A program made the position numbers and the translations under genes. The notes under the pieces are model-generated. The model was not told where the DNA came from. It made no database searches and saw nothing but the letters and a program-made list of their open reading frames with translations. From Coriolopsis trogii (lineage: Eukaryota > Basidiomycota > Agaricomycetes > Polyporales > Polyporaceae), in NCBI GenBank assembly GCA_020543525.1, contig JAHYIO010000004.1, positions 2,356,001-2,420,000 of the forward strand: 64,000 bases of DNA, read 5' to 3'. Below, piece after piece: positions 42,412 through 54,445 of this stretch. Position 1 is the first letter of the stretch. Each line of letters opens with the position of its first letter.

Positions 42412-44531
42412 ATGCTCTCCGCTAGTTTCATCCTCTATATGTTCATGTGTACCGCGTTTGCAAGAGTCGTGGCTCGCAGCATGCAGGTTCACGAAGCTCT
42501 TGATGTCGCACCAGCGGGCTTCATCCGCAACGGCCCCGCATCTCCAGAGACTATGCTCAATCTCAGGCTTGCGCTAGTCCCCAGCGACATGCCGGGCCTC
42601 CACAAGGCGTTGTACGACGTCAGCACCCCGTCCAGTCCAAACTACGGCCAGTATCTCACCAAGGCCGAGGTATGTGCATGCCATCGCTGTGCGATGATGA
42701 GATTCACTCACCATCATCATGTATCCCGCTTAGGTTGACAAGTTCTCTGCGCCAAAGCCCGAGAGCGTGAATGCAGTCCACGCCTGGCTTGCCCAACACA
42801 ATATCACCGCGACCGCCATGTCAACTGCTGGAGAGTGGATGAAGTTCTCCATTTCGGTCAGCAAGGCCCGCGAGCTCCTCGATGCCGACTTTGACGTCTT
42901 CACGCACATTGAGAGTGGGGAGTCGTCCATCCGCACGCTCGCGTACTCTCTTCCCTCCGACCTCAAGGACCATGTCGAGCTGGTGCATCCGACTACATCG
43001 TGAGCATTGTCACTGTGATTCCCATGTTTTGCATTGCTTGACCCTTATGTGTGTTAGGTTCTGGAGCCCAGCTGCGCAGGTGAGAACTCTCGTGTCCCTC
43101 CCAAAGACGGAAGCTAGTACGGCTGTGGTCCCTGCCTCCTGTGCGCCACCCATCAGGCCTCAATGTATCCTCGACCTTTACGGCGTACCCAACGGCACGC
43201 TGGCAAAGAATCGGTCCAACATGATTGCTGTTACATCTTATGGTGGCGACAATGCCAACCAGGCCGATCTGAGAGTGAGAAATTGCATATAGGCATGATA
43301 TGCGACTGACCTTCGCTTCGAAAGACGTTCCTGACCAACTTTCGTTCGGACATGCCAACCAACACGACATTCACGACTCAACTGCTCGACAATGGATCCA
43401 ACTCCCAGACTTTGAGCGCCGCAAGTGGGGAAGGTGTACGTGTTTCTGGGATATTATTGACCCGAGTGAATGAACGCCAACTGACTCATAACGCGCAGAA
43501 TCTGGACACGCAATACACAATCGGGGTAGCCACCGGGGTACCAGTCGTCTTCATCGCCGTTGGCACCTCCACCACTTCGGGTAGTACGGCCCTTGACACC
43601 GCCAACTTTTTGCTGAATGAGGCGAAACCACCACAAGTAGTGACAACGAGCTACAGTCGCCCGGAGAATTCCTTGTCTCTGAGTCTCGCGAAGTACGTGC
43701 AGTTCGCCTTGTCTCCTCCGTAACACATGTCGCTCGAACTTACAGATGCACTTCTCCAGCAACATTTGCAACGCATATGCTCAGTTGGGGGCAATGGGGA
43801 CGTCCGTGATATTCTCCTCCGGGGACGGCGGTGTGGGCGGGGAAACGTCTGAAGGCTGTACGACCTTCATGCCCACCTTTCCCAATGGCTGTCCGTTGTA
43901 AGTGAATCACAACTATTCACGCTTTTCGGTTGCTCGATCTGTCATATAGCGTCACCTCTGTCGGAGCTACCAATGGGGTGAACCCTGAGACGGCCGCAAC
44001 ACTCTCCGCCGGGGGCTTCTCCAACTACTTCGCGCGCCCTTCCTACCAGGACAGCGCGGTTAAGGCCTACCTCGCCGCACAAGGCAGCACATACGCTGGG
44101 CTCTACAACGCGACCGGACGCGCCTTCCCGGATGTCTCCGCGCAGGGGAGAGACTTTGAGTTCGTCAAGTCGGGTGTGAACAGCTTCACCAGCGGCACCA
44201 GCGCGTCGGCCCCCGTTTTTGCCAGTATTGTCGCTTTGCTGAACGACGCGCTGATGAGCAAGGGAAAGCCTCCGCTCGGGTTCTTGAACCCGTTCTTATA
44301 CTCGACTGGCGCAGCGGGCTTGACCGACATCACGAGCGGGAACAACCCTGGGTGCGGCACGAATGGGTTCTCTGCGAGGGTCAGATGGGATCCGGTGAGT
44401 TCTCATGTACTACGTGTTGGCTGACGGCTAAGAGAATTCCATGGCGGCTCATTCACGTGGGACCTATCATGCAGGTGACGGGACTGGGAACGCCAAACTA
44501 TGGGAAGCTGAAGGCAATCCTCGGTGTCTAA
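42412..44531 (+). CDS. Secreted S53 sedolisin-type protease (tripeptidyl-peptidase-like)
   Basis: Eight exons (42412-42669, 42734-42999, 43058-43274, 43325-43435, 43499-43692, 43760-43897, 43950-44394, 44475-44531) give 561 residues, typical for the family. A signal peptide and a long pro-domain (LHKALYDVSTPSSPNYGQYL, the pro-kumamolisin motif) precede the catalytic domain. The Glu-Asp-Ser triad is complete: Glu283 and Asp287 around SGEGNLDTQY, Ser479 in SGTSASAP. The oxyanion Asp371 is in SSGDGG. The calcium site TDITSGNNPGCG and the ending WDPVTGLGTPNYGKL are intact. These enzymes work at acid pH outside the cell and remove tripeptides or cut internally. It follows copy 1 of the TAP-like hydrolase on the same strand, which could use its peptides. 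Confidence 0.95.
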
Positions 44532-45019
44532 GTGTGATTCCGGTGTCATTTGAAGGCTTTAGAGGACGTTTCAATGGGCTACGGATCGTTCGAGTTGTTT
44601 GTACCAGTAGTAGCTGTGCGCGCCGCGGGCCCGTTCACTATACTCTCGGTGCTCGAACATCTCTCTCTCGCGTTTTGCCACTCGATTAGGTTCTCGTCAC
44701 TGTGTGTTTCGCGCGCGGTTCCCCAGTCCACAGAGCTAAGCTCAGTCTCCTCCCTGTTCTCCGATATCGTGCGTTTTCAGCTCTATGATTGTCACCCATC
44801 ATGTTGTTTGTAGAGGCCAGTATTCCGTATACGTTCAGGACGTTCTAGTATCTTCACCATTAGATCCAACAAAACATGCAGCATCTCGCGTGTGTACGCA
44901 TCCAAGTATGGATTGGCGGAGAGCTAGCTGTAGACACCGGGTGGATGGGCTCGACATCTTCTATACATTTAATATACATAGTTACCAACACACCGTTGAG
45001 TCCAAGTATCCATATGCAT
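44532..45019. other. Intergenic region between convergent genes
   Basis: No gene seen; contains the 3' ends of the S53 gene (+) and of a zinc-finger gene (-). Confidence 0.5.
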
Positions 45020-45969
45020 TCATCCGGCGGTCAACCTGCCTCGGGTCGTGAAGTCATCGATGAAGCGCTCCATCTGGGACTTGAACCTGTACATGCCACA
45101 CTGTCCGCTCTCCACGTGCTGCACGAACGCGCTGAGGGTCGAGAACCGCGCCCCGCATCCACGCCAGTCCTCGGGACAGCGGTAGAGCTTCTCGCCATGC
45201 GCGGGGCTGCGGAGGTGCTTGTTGAGGCTGTCGAGCGTCCCAAACTCCCTGTGGCACAGGTAGCACTCGTACGCATCCCCATTCCACGCGCGCTCGGTCG
45301 CCCACCGGTCTATGACTCGAGGTGCGCTCCCAGGACTGGTGAGGAGCCTCGAGGGGTCGGTGATGATGCCGCTCTTGTCGAACTTGGCGACGAGCTCATC
45401 GACCTTTGCGCGCGTCAAGCCGGACTTGCATGAGCCGCCCTCGAAGTGGAGGATGAGTGCAGCGCGGCTGACGAAGGCGCGTCCGCAGCTCTTCGCGGGG
45501 CAGATCACGGTGCGGCCCTGGTGGAATGAGGAACGGAGGTGCTGCCCGAGGTTGTTCGCGGTCTGGAAGAGGCGCTTGCAGGGTACGCAGTACCGGTCGG
45601 CGTGGCTCTGACGATAGTGCGCGTGGAGATGGGACTCGGCCTCGAAGAACTAGGGGCGAGAGATCAAAGAGATGGTGAGTGCAAAATAACTGGCGCTGTA
45701 TGATAAGGACTCACTCGACCGCAGCTTGAACAGTAGTAGTGATCATCTTCATAATGTTCGAAGAGGTCGTAGGTGTCATCGAAGTGTTCATCGCAACGTT
45801 GGCAGTAGTGGTGCTTGGAACTCTGGACATAGTGCTGGACGAGGGCGTGGGCGGATCGGAAGTCCCTGTCGCAATTGTAGCAGATATGGTGATTGTTCGA
45901 GTCTTCTTTGTGCTGGCAGAGTGAACGTTCAGAGTTGAACCAGCGGTCACAGCGCTCGCACTCCGGCAT
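45020..45969 (-). CDS. C2H2 zinc-finger protein, shorter paralogue
   Basis: Minus-strand exons 45969-45715 and 45649-45020 encode 294 residues. It starts MPECERCDRWFNSERSLCQH and continues with HHICYNCDRDFRSAHALVQH, YCQRCDEHFDDTYDLFEHYE and, in exon 2, YCVPCKRLFQTANNLGQHL. The C-terminal half CPAKSCGRAFVSRAALILHF, YECYLCHREFGTLDSLNKHL and RGCGARFSTLSAFVQH is close to that of the gene at 37278-38674, and the last exon of both is exactly 630 nt. It lacks the two 141-nt module exons found there. Nucleic-acid binding is likely but targets are unknown. A TATA-like motif (tatataag on this strand) lies about 90 nt upstream. Confidence 0.85.
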
Positions 45970-46347
45970 AGTATACGTAATGACAATTCATGCAAGACAG
46001 TCAGGTGTGTTCAGGGTGGGGGCCCCAAGTTGGCGACGGTGGTACGTGGGTGTGTGGGTGTGCTTATATAGCGATGGGTGGCGGCAGATAACAAAGAGAC
46101 TTACCCGATGGGCTAGACCATGAGGCTTTGCCTTCTTTCATTTCAGGAAGCACAAGAGTCAAGCCCATACGCGGCCGGCTGCGAATCGTCTCTGCAGCGA
46201 GCGCCGAGGATAAATGTCACGTGAGAGTGCGTCGGCGCGTATTCCGAAGTCTGTCCGCAGCTTCAACGTCTTGGTTTCGACAAGTTCTCCGCTCTGCTCA
46301 CGACGTCCATCATCTTTGCATCAGGCACCGCGCTTTCTACGCCCTAT
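45970..46347. other. Intergenic region between divergent genes
   Basis: Shared upstream region of the zinc-finger gene (-) and the F-box-like gene (+). No gene seen. Confidence 0.5.
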
Positions 46348-47313
46348 GACTGTCGAGTCAAACCATACGCTTCCTATGGAGGTCATACGACTTGTAAGCA
46401 ACTTGAAAAACTGCTCTCGTATGCGCGTTGACTCTTGCCACTGCTATAGAGTGAGTGTAGGTCTCAAGAACCTCCAGGCAGAAATCTCATTGAGTTACCG
46501 TTAGTATTTGAGGTGACTTGCACCGAGAGCCTCCAGGCAGGCACCTGCCTCTCCCGCACTTGCCGCATCGCGCCATGGATGCTGCCCCTGTTGTATACCA
46601 CCGTCATCCTTGCATCCTCAGATCATATCTATAGCTTTGCCACATCCCTCATGAGAGGCGACGACGAAATTACTGTGGACGAATGCCTGCCAGGAAACTT
46701 TGTCCGTAGACTCTGGATCGGGCCAACCAGCAACCATGTACAGACCGACCTTGATTACGGCTCGAACGCGTGGCCAATCACGCTCATCCACCAGATCCTC
46801 TCGCGTTGCACCTCACTTCGTACGCTCTCTGTCATCGGCATTGGGCAAGCGCGCTGGTACCGCCTAACTGGCGCCATTCCTCCCTCCGTCTCTTCTCTCT
46901 GTCTGGGGCCTGTCCACGGCGAGGTCGACTATCGGCACCTTCCCTGTGCCCCGAATCTCAGGGAGTTCATCAGCATGGACACGTTCATGCTCGACGTGGA
47001 GATACGCGATCTTGTTCTATCTCCCACCGTCCGCACCATCCGGCGCGTGTACTCCTCTGGCCTTCGTGTCTCGCTCGCGTTCGACCAGCTCGAATGTGTA
47101 GAGCGGGCGACGGCGCTCGAGAAGCTGGAGATCGTGTGCTATGGTGAGACGAAAGAGGAGGCGAAGGCGTTGCTGGACGAGGTCTCGAGCGAGTACGAGT
47201 ACGATCGTGCACGCGTCATACTTGTTCCCATGAACGGTCATGTTGACGGACGGTGGGACCCTCTTGCGGTATTGTTTCATGCTTGGGTTGGGATGAGAGA
47301 AGCGCACACGTAG
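46348..47313 (+). CDS. F-box-like family protein B
   Basis: A short first exon from ATG 46348 (MTVESNHTLPMEVIRL, donor gtaagc) has an F-box start of the LPxEV type. The main exon begins near 46505 and is open to TAG 47311. It reads SLQAGTCLSRTCRIAPWMLP, FVRRLWIGPTSN, IPPSVSSLCLGPVHGEV, LPCAPNLREF and ETKEEAKALLDEVS, matching the genes at 33176 and 48878. The phase between the first and main exons does not join directly, so a small middle exon is probably missing from my model. Right after the stop, the same frame runs six more codons to a consensus donor that would splice to the WD40 frame at 47385. This suggests the gene was once an F-box/WD40 fusion like the one at 25300-27812. Confidence 0.65.
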
Positions 47314-47384
47314 ACGGTTGCTCAAGTGAAGGTGAGCAATGACATATTGGCTGCTCGATGGCATGTCAAATGACCTATACGTAG

Positions 47385-48653
47385 AGTACGAGCATCTTCA
47401 ACCTCAGCGCTCAGCATTGGTCGTTCCCGCCTGTCCGAAGTCAGAGAACGGATGTTCCAGGCCGGAGAGACATTCAGGAACTCGGTGTCTTCGACATCGC
47501 ACGTGGTTCAGAAGCATCATGGGAGTCTGAGGCACCGCCGTACGAAGGCTCTCACACGACTGGTCCTCATCGTAGACCATCGACTCCTCCCACAATGACA
47601 TCGTCCTTGTCGTTTTTGCTTAGCGACGACGTGACGTGCATTAACTGGTCTCCGTGCGAAACTATGATTGCATTCTCAGTGCAACCACCACCTCGACTAC
47701 CGAGGCCCCTAGACGACTCGGAGTTTGGCACCGGTCGAACGATACAGTGCATGAGATGTGTTGGGGTACATACCGAACCCTTCGCAAGCTTTACTATGCC
47801 GCAGTGCCCTTGTATCAACAACTCTGTCTTCTTTTCCCCCGACTCCTGCCTGCTCGCTGCCTACGCCGGTCCGGAATGCTACGTGTGGGACATCGCCTCC
47901 CCCACGCTTCTATGGACCCTTCCAATGCGGTTACATCCTGCTTTTCTCGACACACCCTTCCTGCAGCGAAGTTTGATGGTGTTCAACTCACGGGGGGACC
48001 GCCTAGTCCTAGCAGAAATGGCGGAGTCTGGCACCGTCTGGGAGATGCGCACTGGAGAGCAGGTGGCTGATATTGTTACTCTCTCTCGCAGCGCAAGGCA
48101 ACCTTCGACAATCATCTCGGCAGCATCAGCACGATCTATACCACCTCTCCCGTGGGTTCCGGTCTGGCTATCCAGGATCCTCCCGAACGGAAAGGAGCCG
48201 AAGAAACGCAGAAGTAGTTGCCGCACCGTCACCGCAAGGCAGTTCTCGCTCGATGGGAAGTACGTCGCCTATGGGACATCCGACGATGGGTTGGGAGAGA
48301 GCGTTCGCATTTTTAGGACGAGTGACGGCGAATACATTGCGTCAGAGACGGTGACGGGACACTTCACTAGCATATCTCATCTGGATTTCACCCAGATAAC
48401 AAGATGCTGGTATTCGCAGCCGATGACGGACAAGTTCGCTTCCACGACTTACGTACCTTACGGGAGAGCAGAAAGAGTGGGAGACTTCCTGCGCAAGGGA
48501 AGAGGACTGGTCGGGAGGCTCGATCGGGACTTGAAGGCCACTCGGACTCCTCCGAGATGCTCGCCGCGGTGGAAGAAGATGGCCCACGGTGCTGAGATGG
48601 GCGATACGACGATGGTACTTGTTATCCCTGTTGGTAAGCCCATGGGATTGTAG
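47385..48653 (+). pseudogene. Degenerate WD40 region downstream of F-box-like gene B
   Basis: After an acceptor at 47384 the frame is open for some 420 codons and matches the WD40 part of the 25300-27812 gene: ELGVFDIARGS, DDVTCINWSPCETMIAF, VFFSPDSCLLAAYAGPECYV, RQFSLDGKYVAYGTSDDG. There is no suitable ATG for an independent start; the first in-frame one is at 47595, inside a repeat. Near 48390 the homologous sequence changes frame: NKMLVFAADDGQVRFHDLRT continues at 48400-48470 in another frame and stops at 48595. With the stop codon at 47311 this gives at least two breaks, so it is probably a decayed C-terminal half. Confidence 0.6.
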
Positions 48654-48877
48654 CCTTCCGAGTACTTCACTGACGGTTTAGTATGGATCAGATTGTTAGA
48701 TTGCGACAGACTCGATGCAGAGTCTTGCCAAAGTACTTACAGCGCCCGTCTTGGCGTGAGTGTTTTACGCCACAAGGTGGCGCGCTAGACGATATTGCCA
48801 ATTTGTTTCACTCACCTCCTGACTATGATCCTTACTCCCATCCCAACCTCAACAACACTGTACACAGAAATCGTAAA

Positions 48878-49841
48878 ATGCGAGAAAAGCTCCGCTTACC
48901 TCAAGAACTGATACGAATTGTGCGTTCCGCCTTTACTCCTTCACTGAAGATCGTGCGCGTTGAACTACCTATCAGGGTACGTACTTTTGACTGAGGAGTA
49001 TCCTCGTGATGTTCCAGTCTGTTGAAGGCTCACACCCATCGCAGTGTTCGAAGAGGCCGCCTTTGATAGCACCGCCGCTGCAGCAACTCTTTGTCGAGTC
49101 TCTCGCGCTTCTCGCGCTTGGACTTTGCCCGTCCTATATGGCACCGTGGTACTCTCAACCCCGTCCGTCATCGCCAGCGTCGCACTCCAGACGTGTAGTG
49201 ACGTGGCAGTCGACGGACTCGCCCCTAAGTCGCACGTTCGCCGACTATGGCTCGGGCCGATCCGCGAGGCCCCGCCCCTGTCGCTCGGGACGGCTCGCGG
49301 AACCTGCAATCTCAGCCGCGACACCTGCTGGCCGATCCACCATGTCCACCGCCTCCTGTCTCACCTTACGTCACTGCGCTCTCTTGCCCTGATTAACACA
49401 ACCCGCGATGTCTGGGAGTCGCTGCTCCCCATCATCCCCGCGTCGGTCGAGTCGCTCTGGCTGGGTCCCGTCCATGGGAAAGTCAGCTGGGACTACCTGC
49501 CGTGCAGGCACAATCTCGTCGAGTTCGTCAGCATCGACACATTTCTCTATCCCCTCGAGCTCGTACAGGTCGTGAGCGCCACTCGCGTGCGTCGTGTATG
49601 CCGTTACTTCCGCTCTGGGGACGCTGCAGCGCTCGCGCTCAAGCTGCCTCGTGGATTGGACACGAGCGAAGTGCGCGCGAAGATTGAAGTTGTGTGCCTT
49701 TCTGAAGGTTCTGAACACTCTTCGGAGATTCGAGATACGATCGGTGTCGGTGTCGATAGCACGATCAGGATGTCGACGAAACCGGGCGAAGTCGACTTCC
49801 TTGCGGCCATTTTCCGGGACTGGCGGGATGCGGACCCCTAG
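48878..49841 (+). CDS. F-box-like family protein C
   Basis: The ATG at 48878 opens MREKLRLPQELIRI, a standard F-box start. The main exon begins at an acceptor near 49044 and runs to TAG 49839. It encodes VFEEAAFDSTAAAATLCRVS, HVRRLWLGPIRE, IPASVESLWLGPVHGKV, LPCRHNLVEFVSIDTF and FLAAIFRDW, matching genes at 33176 and 46348. The exon structure between 48920 and 49044 is unclear, and a small middle exon is likely, as in copy B. It probably acts as an SCF substrate receptor, by analogy with F-box proteins. No WD40 region follows, unlike copy B. Confidence 0.65.
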
Positions 49842-50451
49842 TTTGGCAGGAAGGAGTTTGGTGAGTCGCCTCTGTCATATCTCGAGTTTATCTGTCTGAT
49901 ATATCCATATGTCCCGTAGATCGCGGAGGGGCATTTCCTCGTACATGATCATTGTCCACCGCTCTGCACCGTATTTTTCCCTGTGACGTCTCTGGGCGCT
50001 CGGCGTATTTCGATCCTCACAACGTTCTGCATGTTACATGAGTGTTCTTATCTCAAATCAGTGCGCATCTCCTTGTTTGAATCCGAGGTGAATCAGCGCC
50101 AGGAGGAGGGGGCCACCTACATTAACAGCGGCTCGACACCGCCACGGCACGGGTCCGAACGGATAACGTGGAATTGGCCCCTCATGGGGATGATAGTTCC
50201 AGTGCCTCGAGGACAGTCGCAGACGCCGTGTTGGTATTTGGCTCCTTTTGCGGAAAACCTAAATGTGGAGGCGGATGGGTGTGCGTAGCTCTAGCTTACG
50301 GGTAGATTACGAGCGTACCGTTACGACAGCCAGTCGACAACGGTCATATGCGACTCCGTATAGACCCGAGGCCCATAAATTCAGTAAGTTATACTACACC
50401 AGAGTGAGCCAGTAACAGACCCATGACGAAAGTAGTGAGAACAGCTCGGGT
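49842..50451. other. Intergenic region between convergent genes
   Basis: No gene seen. Confidence 0.5.
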
Positions 50452-52805
50452 CTAGAAACCGCCCGCCGGCATGTTCGCCAGAATGGCAGACGTGTTAACA
50501 CCTGTGAACACTTGGAAGTCCCCATCGACCTCACAGACGGTAGCATCACCAGAAGGACGCTGCATGAACCATTGGTAATATGAAGACGATAGAATGCCTG
50601 GTTACATACCGTGCCGTTGACCATGTACGCCCGGATGATGTCTGAGATGCACGCTGAGCTCTCCACTTGCGAGGTATGCTGAATAACATAGATCAGAATT
50701 TAAGGCTCGCCAATGTCTCTGAAAGCAGCGTAGAGCTTACCCCGAAGCCGTTCATACGAACCAGAGTTGCCTGGTCGGCACCCAACTCATCCGCGACAGC
50801 TTTTGCCCCAGCGAAGGGCGTCGCCGGGTCGAACTAGCAATCGAATATCTAGGGTCAGTCGTCGCGGTACTGGGATACAGTCAGCTATTTGAGATTACTC
50901 ACGGTGTTACCAATCACAATGATCGGACCCGCCAGGGTCTTGTTGAACGGGCCCGTGTAGCGTTCTACAGCGCGGACGGGCCAGAAAGGGCAATAGTAGG
51001 TCGCGAAAGGCCATGCTGCTCCGACTACGATAGGCAGATAAGCAGTCGGAGTGGGATAGCACGATCGCTAACGACGTACACATGTGCGAGACGTTCTGCG
51101 AGGTAGAGATGATGCCCTCGAGGACGGTAGTCATGTTGGTACCCATGTCGCCCGCGACATCGCCGCAAATGATGGCTTCGGTGCTGTAAGGTGTCGACGG
51201 GGCGGCGCTCTGACGTTTGCTGAAATGACCCATGAGTAAAGAATTTTCGCACGTCAAGGAAGCCAGGACACATACATCTGACTAGCAAAGTCACGCCTTG
51301 AAGGCGCTGCACCTGGTTGAGCGAACTCCGCTTGAATGCCTTGTACGAATCCTGGCACCGTCGAAGCGACGAATCCTTGCCACACAGCCGGGACATACAT
51401 GATGTCTCGCAATAGTGCTAATCATAAGTCAATTAGCACCGCTTCGAATCCCCAGCCTGGGGTGCCTACAGCGAATCTGTCCGGAGGTCACTGGCACCAA
51501 CGGATTTGCTTGGAAGGCGTCGTAGGCCATGTTTAAAATGATCTGTATATCCCCATTGACTTCGAGTGGGCTCTGCCCGGCAGAAGCGATAGGGCACGCA
51601 TCGGGTCCCGCAAGGGCACAGCCTGTAAAGAAAGCCTTGTAGACGCTATCTGCATCAACTAGCTGCTGCGCCCATGCCTAGAGGGACGTCAGTATAGTGC
51701 GGCCTGTCCGATTGACAAGAACGGAGGACGCACTAGGGAGATATCCTCTGTCGAAAACCCGACGGGGTCGACGACACCATCTAGGACCACGCGTCCAACC
51801 CGCTGTAATGTGAGTCAGATTTTGACTGACAAATCCGGAAGACACGACCGCACCTCTGGGAACACTGGGAAAAGTTCTGTCAGCGAATGTTAAATACTGC
51901 CTACTGCAGTGGCGACTCACTGTTGATAAACCAAGAGCCCAGGATGGTCCCGTACGAGAGCCCGATGTAGTTGATAGGCTTCCCGGGACCATCCAGCGCG
52001 TCCGCCATTGCTACCAAGTCGCGCACAGTGGCGGTCGTCCCGACGTACTGGAGATATTTACCGTTCGGGTGCTGCAGGCACCGCTGTCCGAGCTCGTTGT
52101 ATTTCTCTTGCATAATCGAGGCTTCGGATAGGAGCGTATGAACATCGTCGGGATTCGTGAAGTTACCAGTGTGTTGGATGCCGTTGACTTCTATCGTGCC
52201 GTTGAAGAACGCTTTCTGTTCGTCCGCACTGTCGAAGCACAAGGCGTCTCCGGGGCTGGTGGAAGGAAATGTTCAGGAAAATCACGTCTCGAATGTCGCG
52301 CACAAGAACAGACTTACAATGTGAGAGAGCCGACGCCTCTGGGATCCCAGCTGACGATATCGTACACCCCGCCAGTCTGATTGAGTAGTAGCGAGCTCGT
52401 CTCGTTGAGTGCACCTATGCCAGAAACACCTGGTCCGCCTTTCGATCGCGGCAAAGTGTCAGCTCAGGGCTTGAGTGAAGAGAGAGGGATACTAACCCGG
52501 GTTCATGAACACGGTACCACGCCTTTCTCCTGTCGCGTTAGCCTTGATCAACGCGAGCTTGGCGGTACCGGCGGAACGGTTATGATAATCCATGGGGACT
52601 TCGAAGAAGCCACACGACAGAGAGGGCACAATGGCAAGAGACTTATCACAGGGACCCCATTGTAAACTGGCAGGCTGCCATGTAAAGAACCAGAATAAGT
52701 GTTGTGTCTCCTCATGACAGGAGACTCGGATGAGCATATGCGACTCACCTGGGACTTGGGGCAAACAAACGGAAGAATTGCACAGATCAACTGTGCGAGT
52801 CCCAT
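50452..52805 (-). CDS. Secreted TAP-like alpha/beta hydrolase (S33 family), copy 2
   Basis: Thirteen minus-strand exons mirror copy 1 (39387-41790). The first is 52805-52749 (MGLAQLICAILPFVCPKSQ, signal peptide); the second, 52674-52497, ends in NPG; exon 5 (51864-51854) is again exactly 11 nt. Motifs: GGPGVSG oxyanion loop, SWDPRGVG, nucleophile Ser in GLSYGTILGSW, Asp in FDPATPF, His in the GFG-HTS junction across the last-but-one intron, and the TAP-like C-terminal domain ending NTSAILANMPAGGF. All triad residues are present and every splice frame I followed joins. It probably removes N-terminal residues from extracellular peptides. Copies 1 and 2 lie 10 kb apart in opposite orientation, so one arose by inverted duplication. 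Confidence 0.9.
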
Positions 52806-54445
52806 CGTCGGAAGAAGTGGAGAGTTAACGGGTGAAGCATCTGAGCTCCTTGAACCTATGATTTATACCCTGCACAATGATTGCGCCGCAGGCGTTCATA
52901 CCTCCTATGGTACGACGACAACTGTGCACAACGGTCTATTGCGTAGACAGGGTGGCGTCGTGCTACATCGTGTCCGGCAGTGAAGAAGACCCGACATACT
53001 GCGTCGCGGCATAGAACGCCTGCAAGCTCTTGATGAGATTGAAATACATGAGAAAGGCTGTGACGGGACGACCATGAACCAGATGAAGCGACGGACACAG
53101 TACGACAAGCCTGAGAGCAGCGATCACAACGCAGCCGCAGCGTTGCACAGCAGTCAGTCTGTACGATGGCTGCCGCGAGGATTTACCTGGATATGACCAT
53201 TAGCTATCACTTCATCCGAGTGTACAATAATGACTCTGCGGCTCTTGGCTCCTCGGTTGCCAGCTCTGACAGCTGAGGACCATTAGTTGTCGAAAGGTCT
53301 ATGTCAGGTAGTGCATGAGTGTCAAGCGCTAGGCTTCACACTCAGTGCGCGGTCCGCGAAGATGTCGTTCGCAATCAGGATGAACGGTGTAAGTGGTGGT
53401 TGAAGTGCAGGGCACTGCAACTGGCAAAATCGGATCAATCTGTGTCTCAGACGCCCAGCTCATGCACAGCCACATTGACAGTAGCGCTACCGACTTCAAA
53501 GGTTCAACCCTTTGTCTTTCCATCTCCCCAAAATCGTCTGATCACATAGAGCATATATTCCGCCTGACAGGCAGTAATCTTGGAATGGCATAAGAGATGA
53601 GATGGTGACTGGCCGGCGACCCTATGGTAAGCAGTCACCCCCTCTTTGACAAAAAGTTGCCTGAAGCTCACCATTTTCGTGAGGGTCAAGACGTTCAGAC
53701 AGATAACGATAACAATGGCAGCCTCGATTAAGTCCAACAAACGTACGCCTACAACAGCCAGAGCGTTACAGGTTTTTCCCAACACGATTATGGTCTCATC
53801 AAAGGGCGATCAGCTGCGTACGATGGATGCAGTTGTACCTGACTCTCCGACGAGTCCGTTCCCGCTGCGGTGAGTACACTGCGCCCCCGCCGCAGGTGAT
53901 CCTTCCGAAAGTAGCCGACGGAGGAGCCTCAAGTCGAAGACTCGCAACGTGGCGCAGCAGCCTGCTGGCGTCCGTAAATGGAAAGAACGACGAGTGGCGA
54001 AGTAGTGAAGTCCGTACCAGACAATATGAGAATACATCATATCAATGAGAGGAATCCTACAACTTTCTCCTCAGTTAGTACAGCTCGCGAGCTTGGAGAA
54101 GATCTCAGCGCGCTACCCCCTTCGGATCGGGCGCACGTTCCCGCTACCGACGACTAGACTCGTGAATGTCGGGTGGGGAGCCCTCTTCCCTGCGTACGAA
54201 TGAGGAGCAAGGGGCGTTCCTGCATACGCCCATATAAAGTCTATCTCGTCCGACACGCCAAATTTCCAAACCCCCCACTTAAGTAGTGGGATGCCCCGTC
54301 ACTTGTTCTGATGTCGAAGTTCACACGACGCTGACGGTGACATCCCGCGATTGTTTCTGTTTGCTTGATCACCATGTCACATTCATGCTGTTAGTACTAG
54401 TACATAAATCATCAGTCGAATCGGAGACTCTGCCTCCCGTGATCA
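52806..54445. other. Long intergenic region, no supported gene
   Basis: A TATA-like tataaatc on the minus strand (about 52858-52865) may serve the TAP-like gene. A minus-strand frame at 53504-53785 encodes a hydrophobic stretch (DLIEAAIVIVICLNVLTLTK) that could be a membrane segment of an unrecognised gene, but no exon structure supports it. Confidence 0.45.

Noticed and set aside
43080..43106. Possible intron gtgaga...aaag in the S53 gene
   Set aside because: It would be only 27 nt, and the frame reads through as QVRTLVSLPKTEAST, which fits the family, so it was kept as exon.
49044..49392. Overlapping open frame at 49006-49392 on the same strand as F-box-like C
   Set aside because: The other frame matches two paralogues throughout; this one is a shadow.
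51430..51470. tRNA B-box-like cttcgaatcccc
   Set aside because: No A box, no acceptor stem or cloverleaf, and it lies within an intron-exon junction of the minus-strand TAP-like gene.
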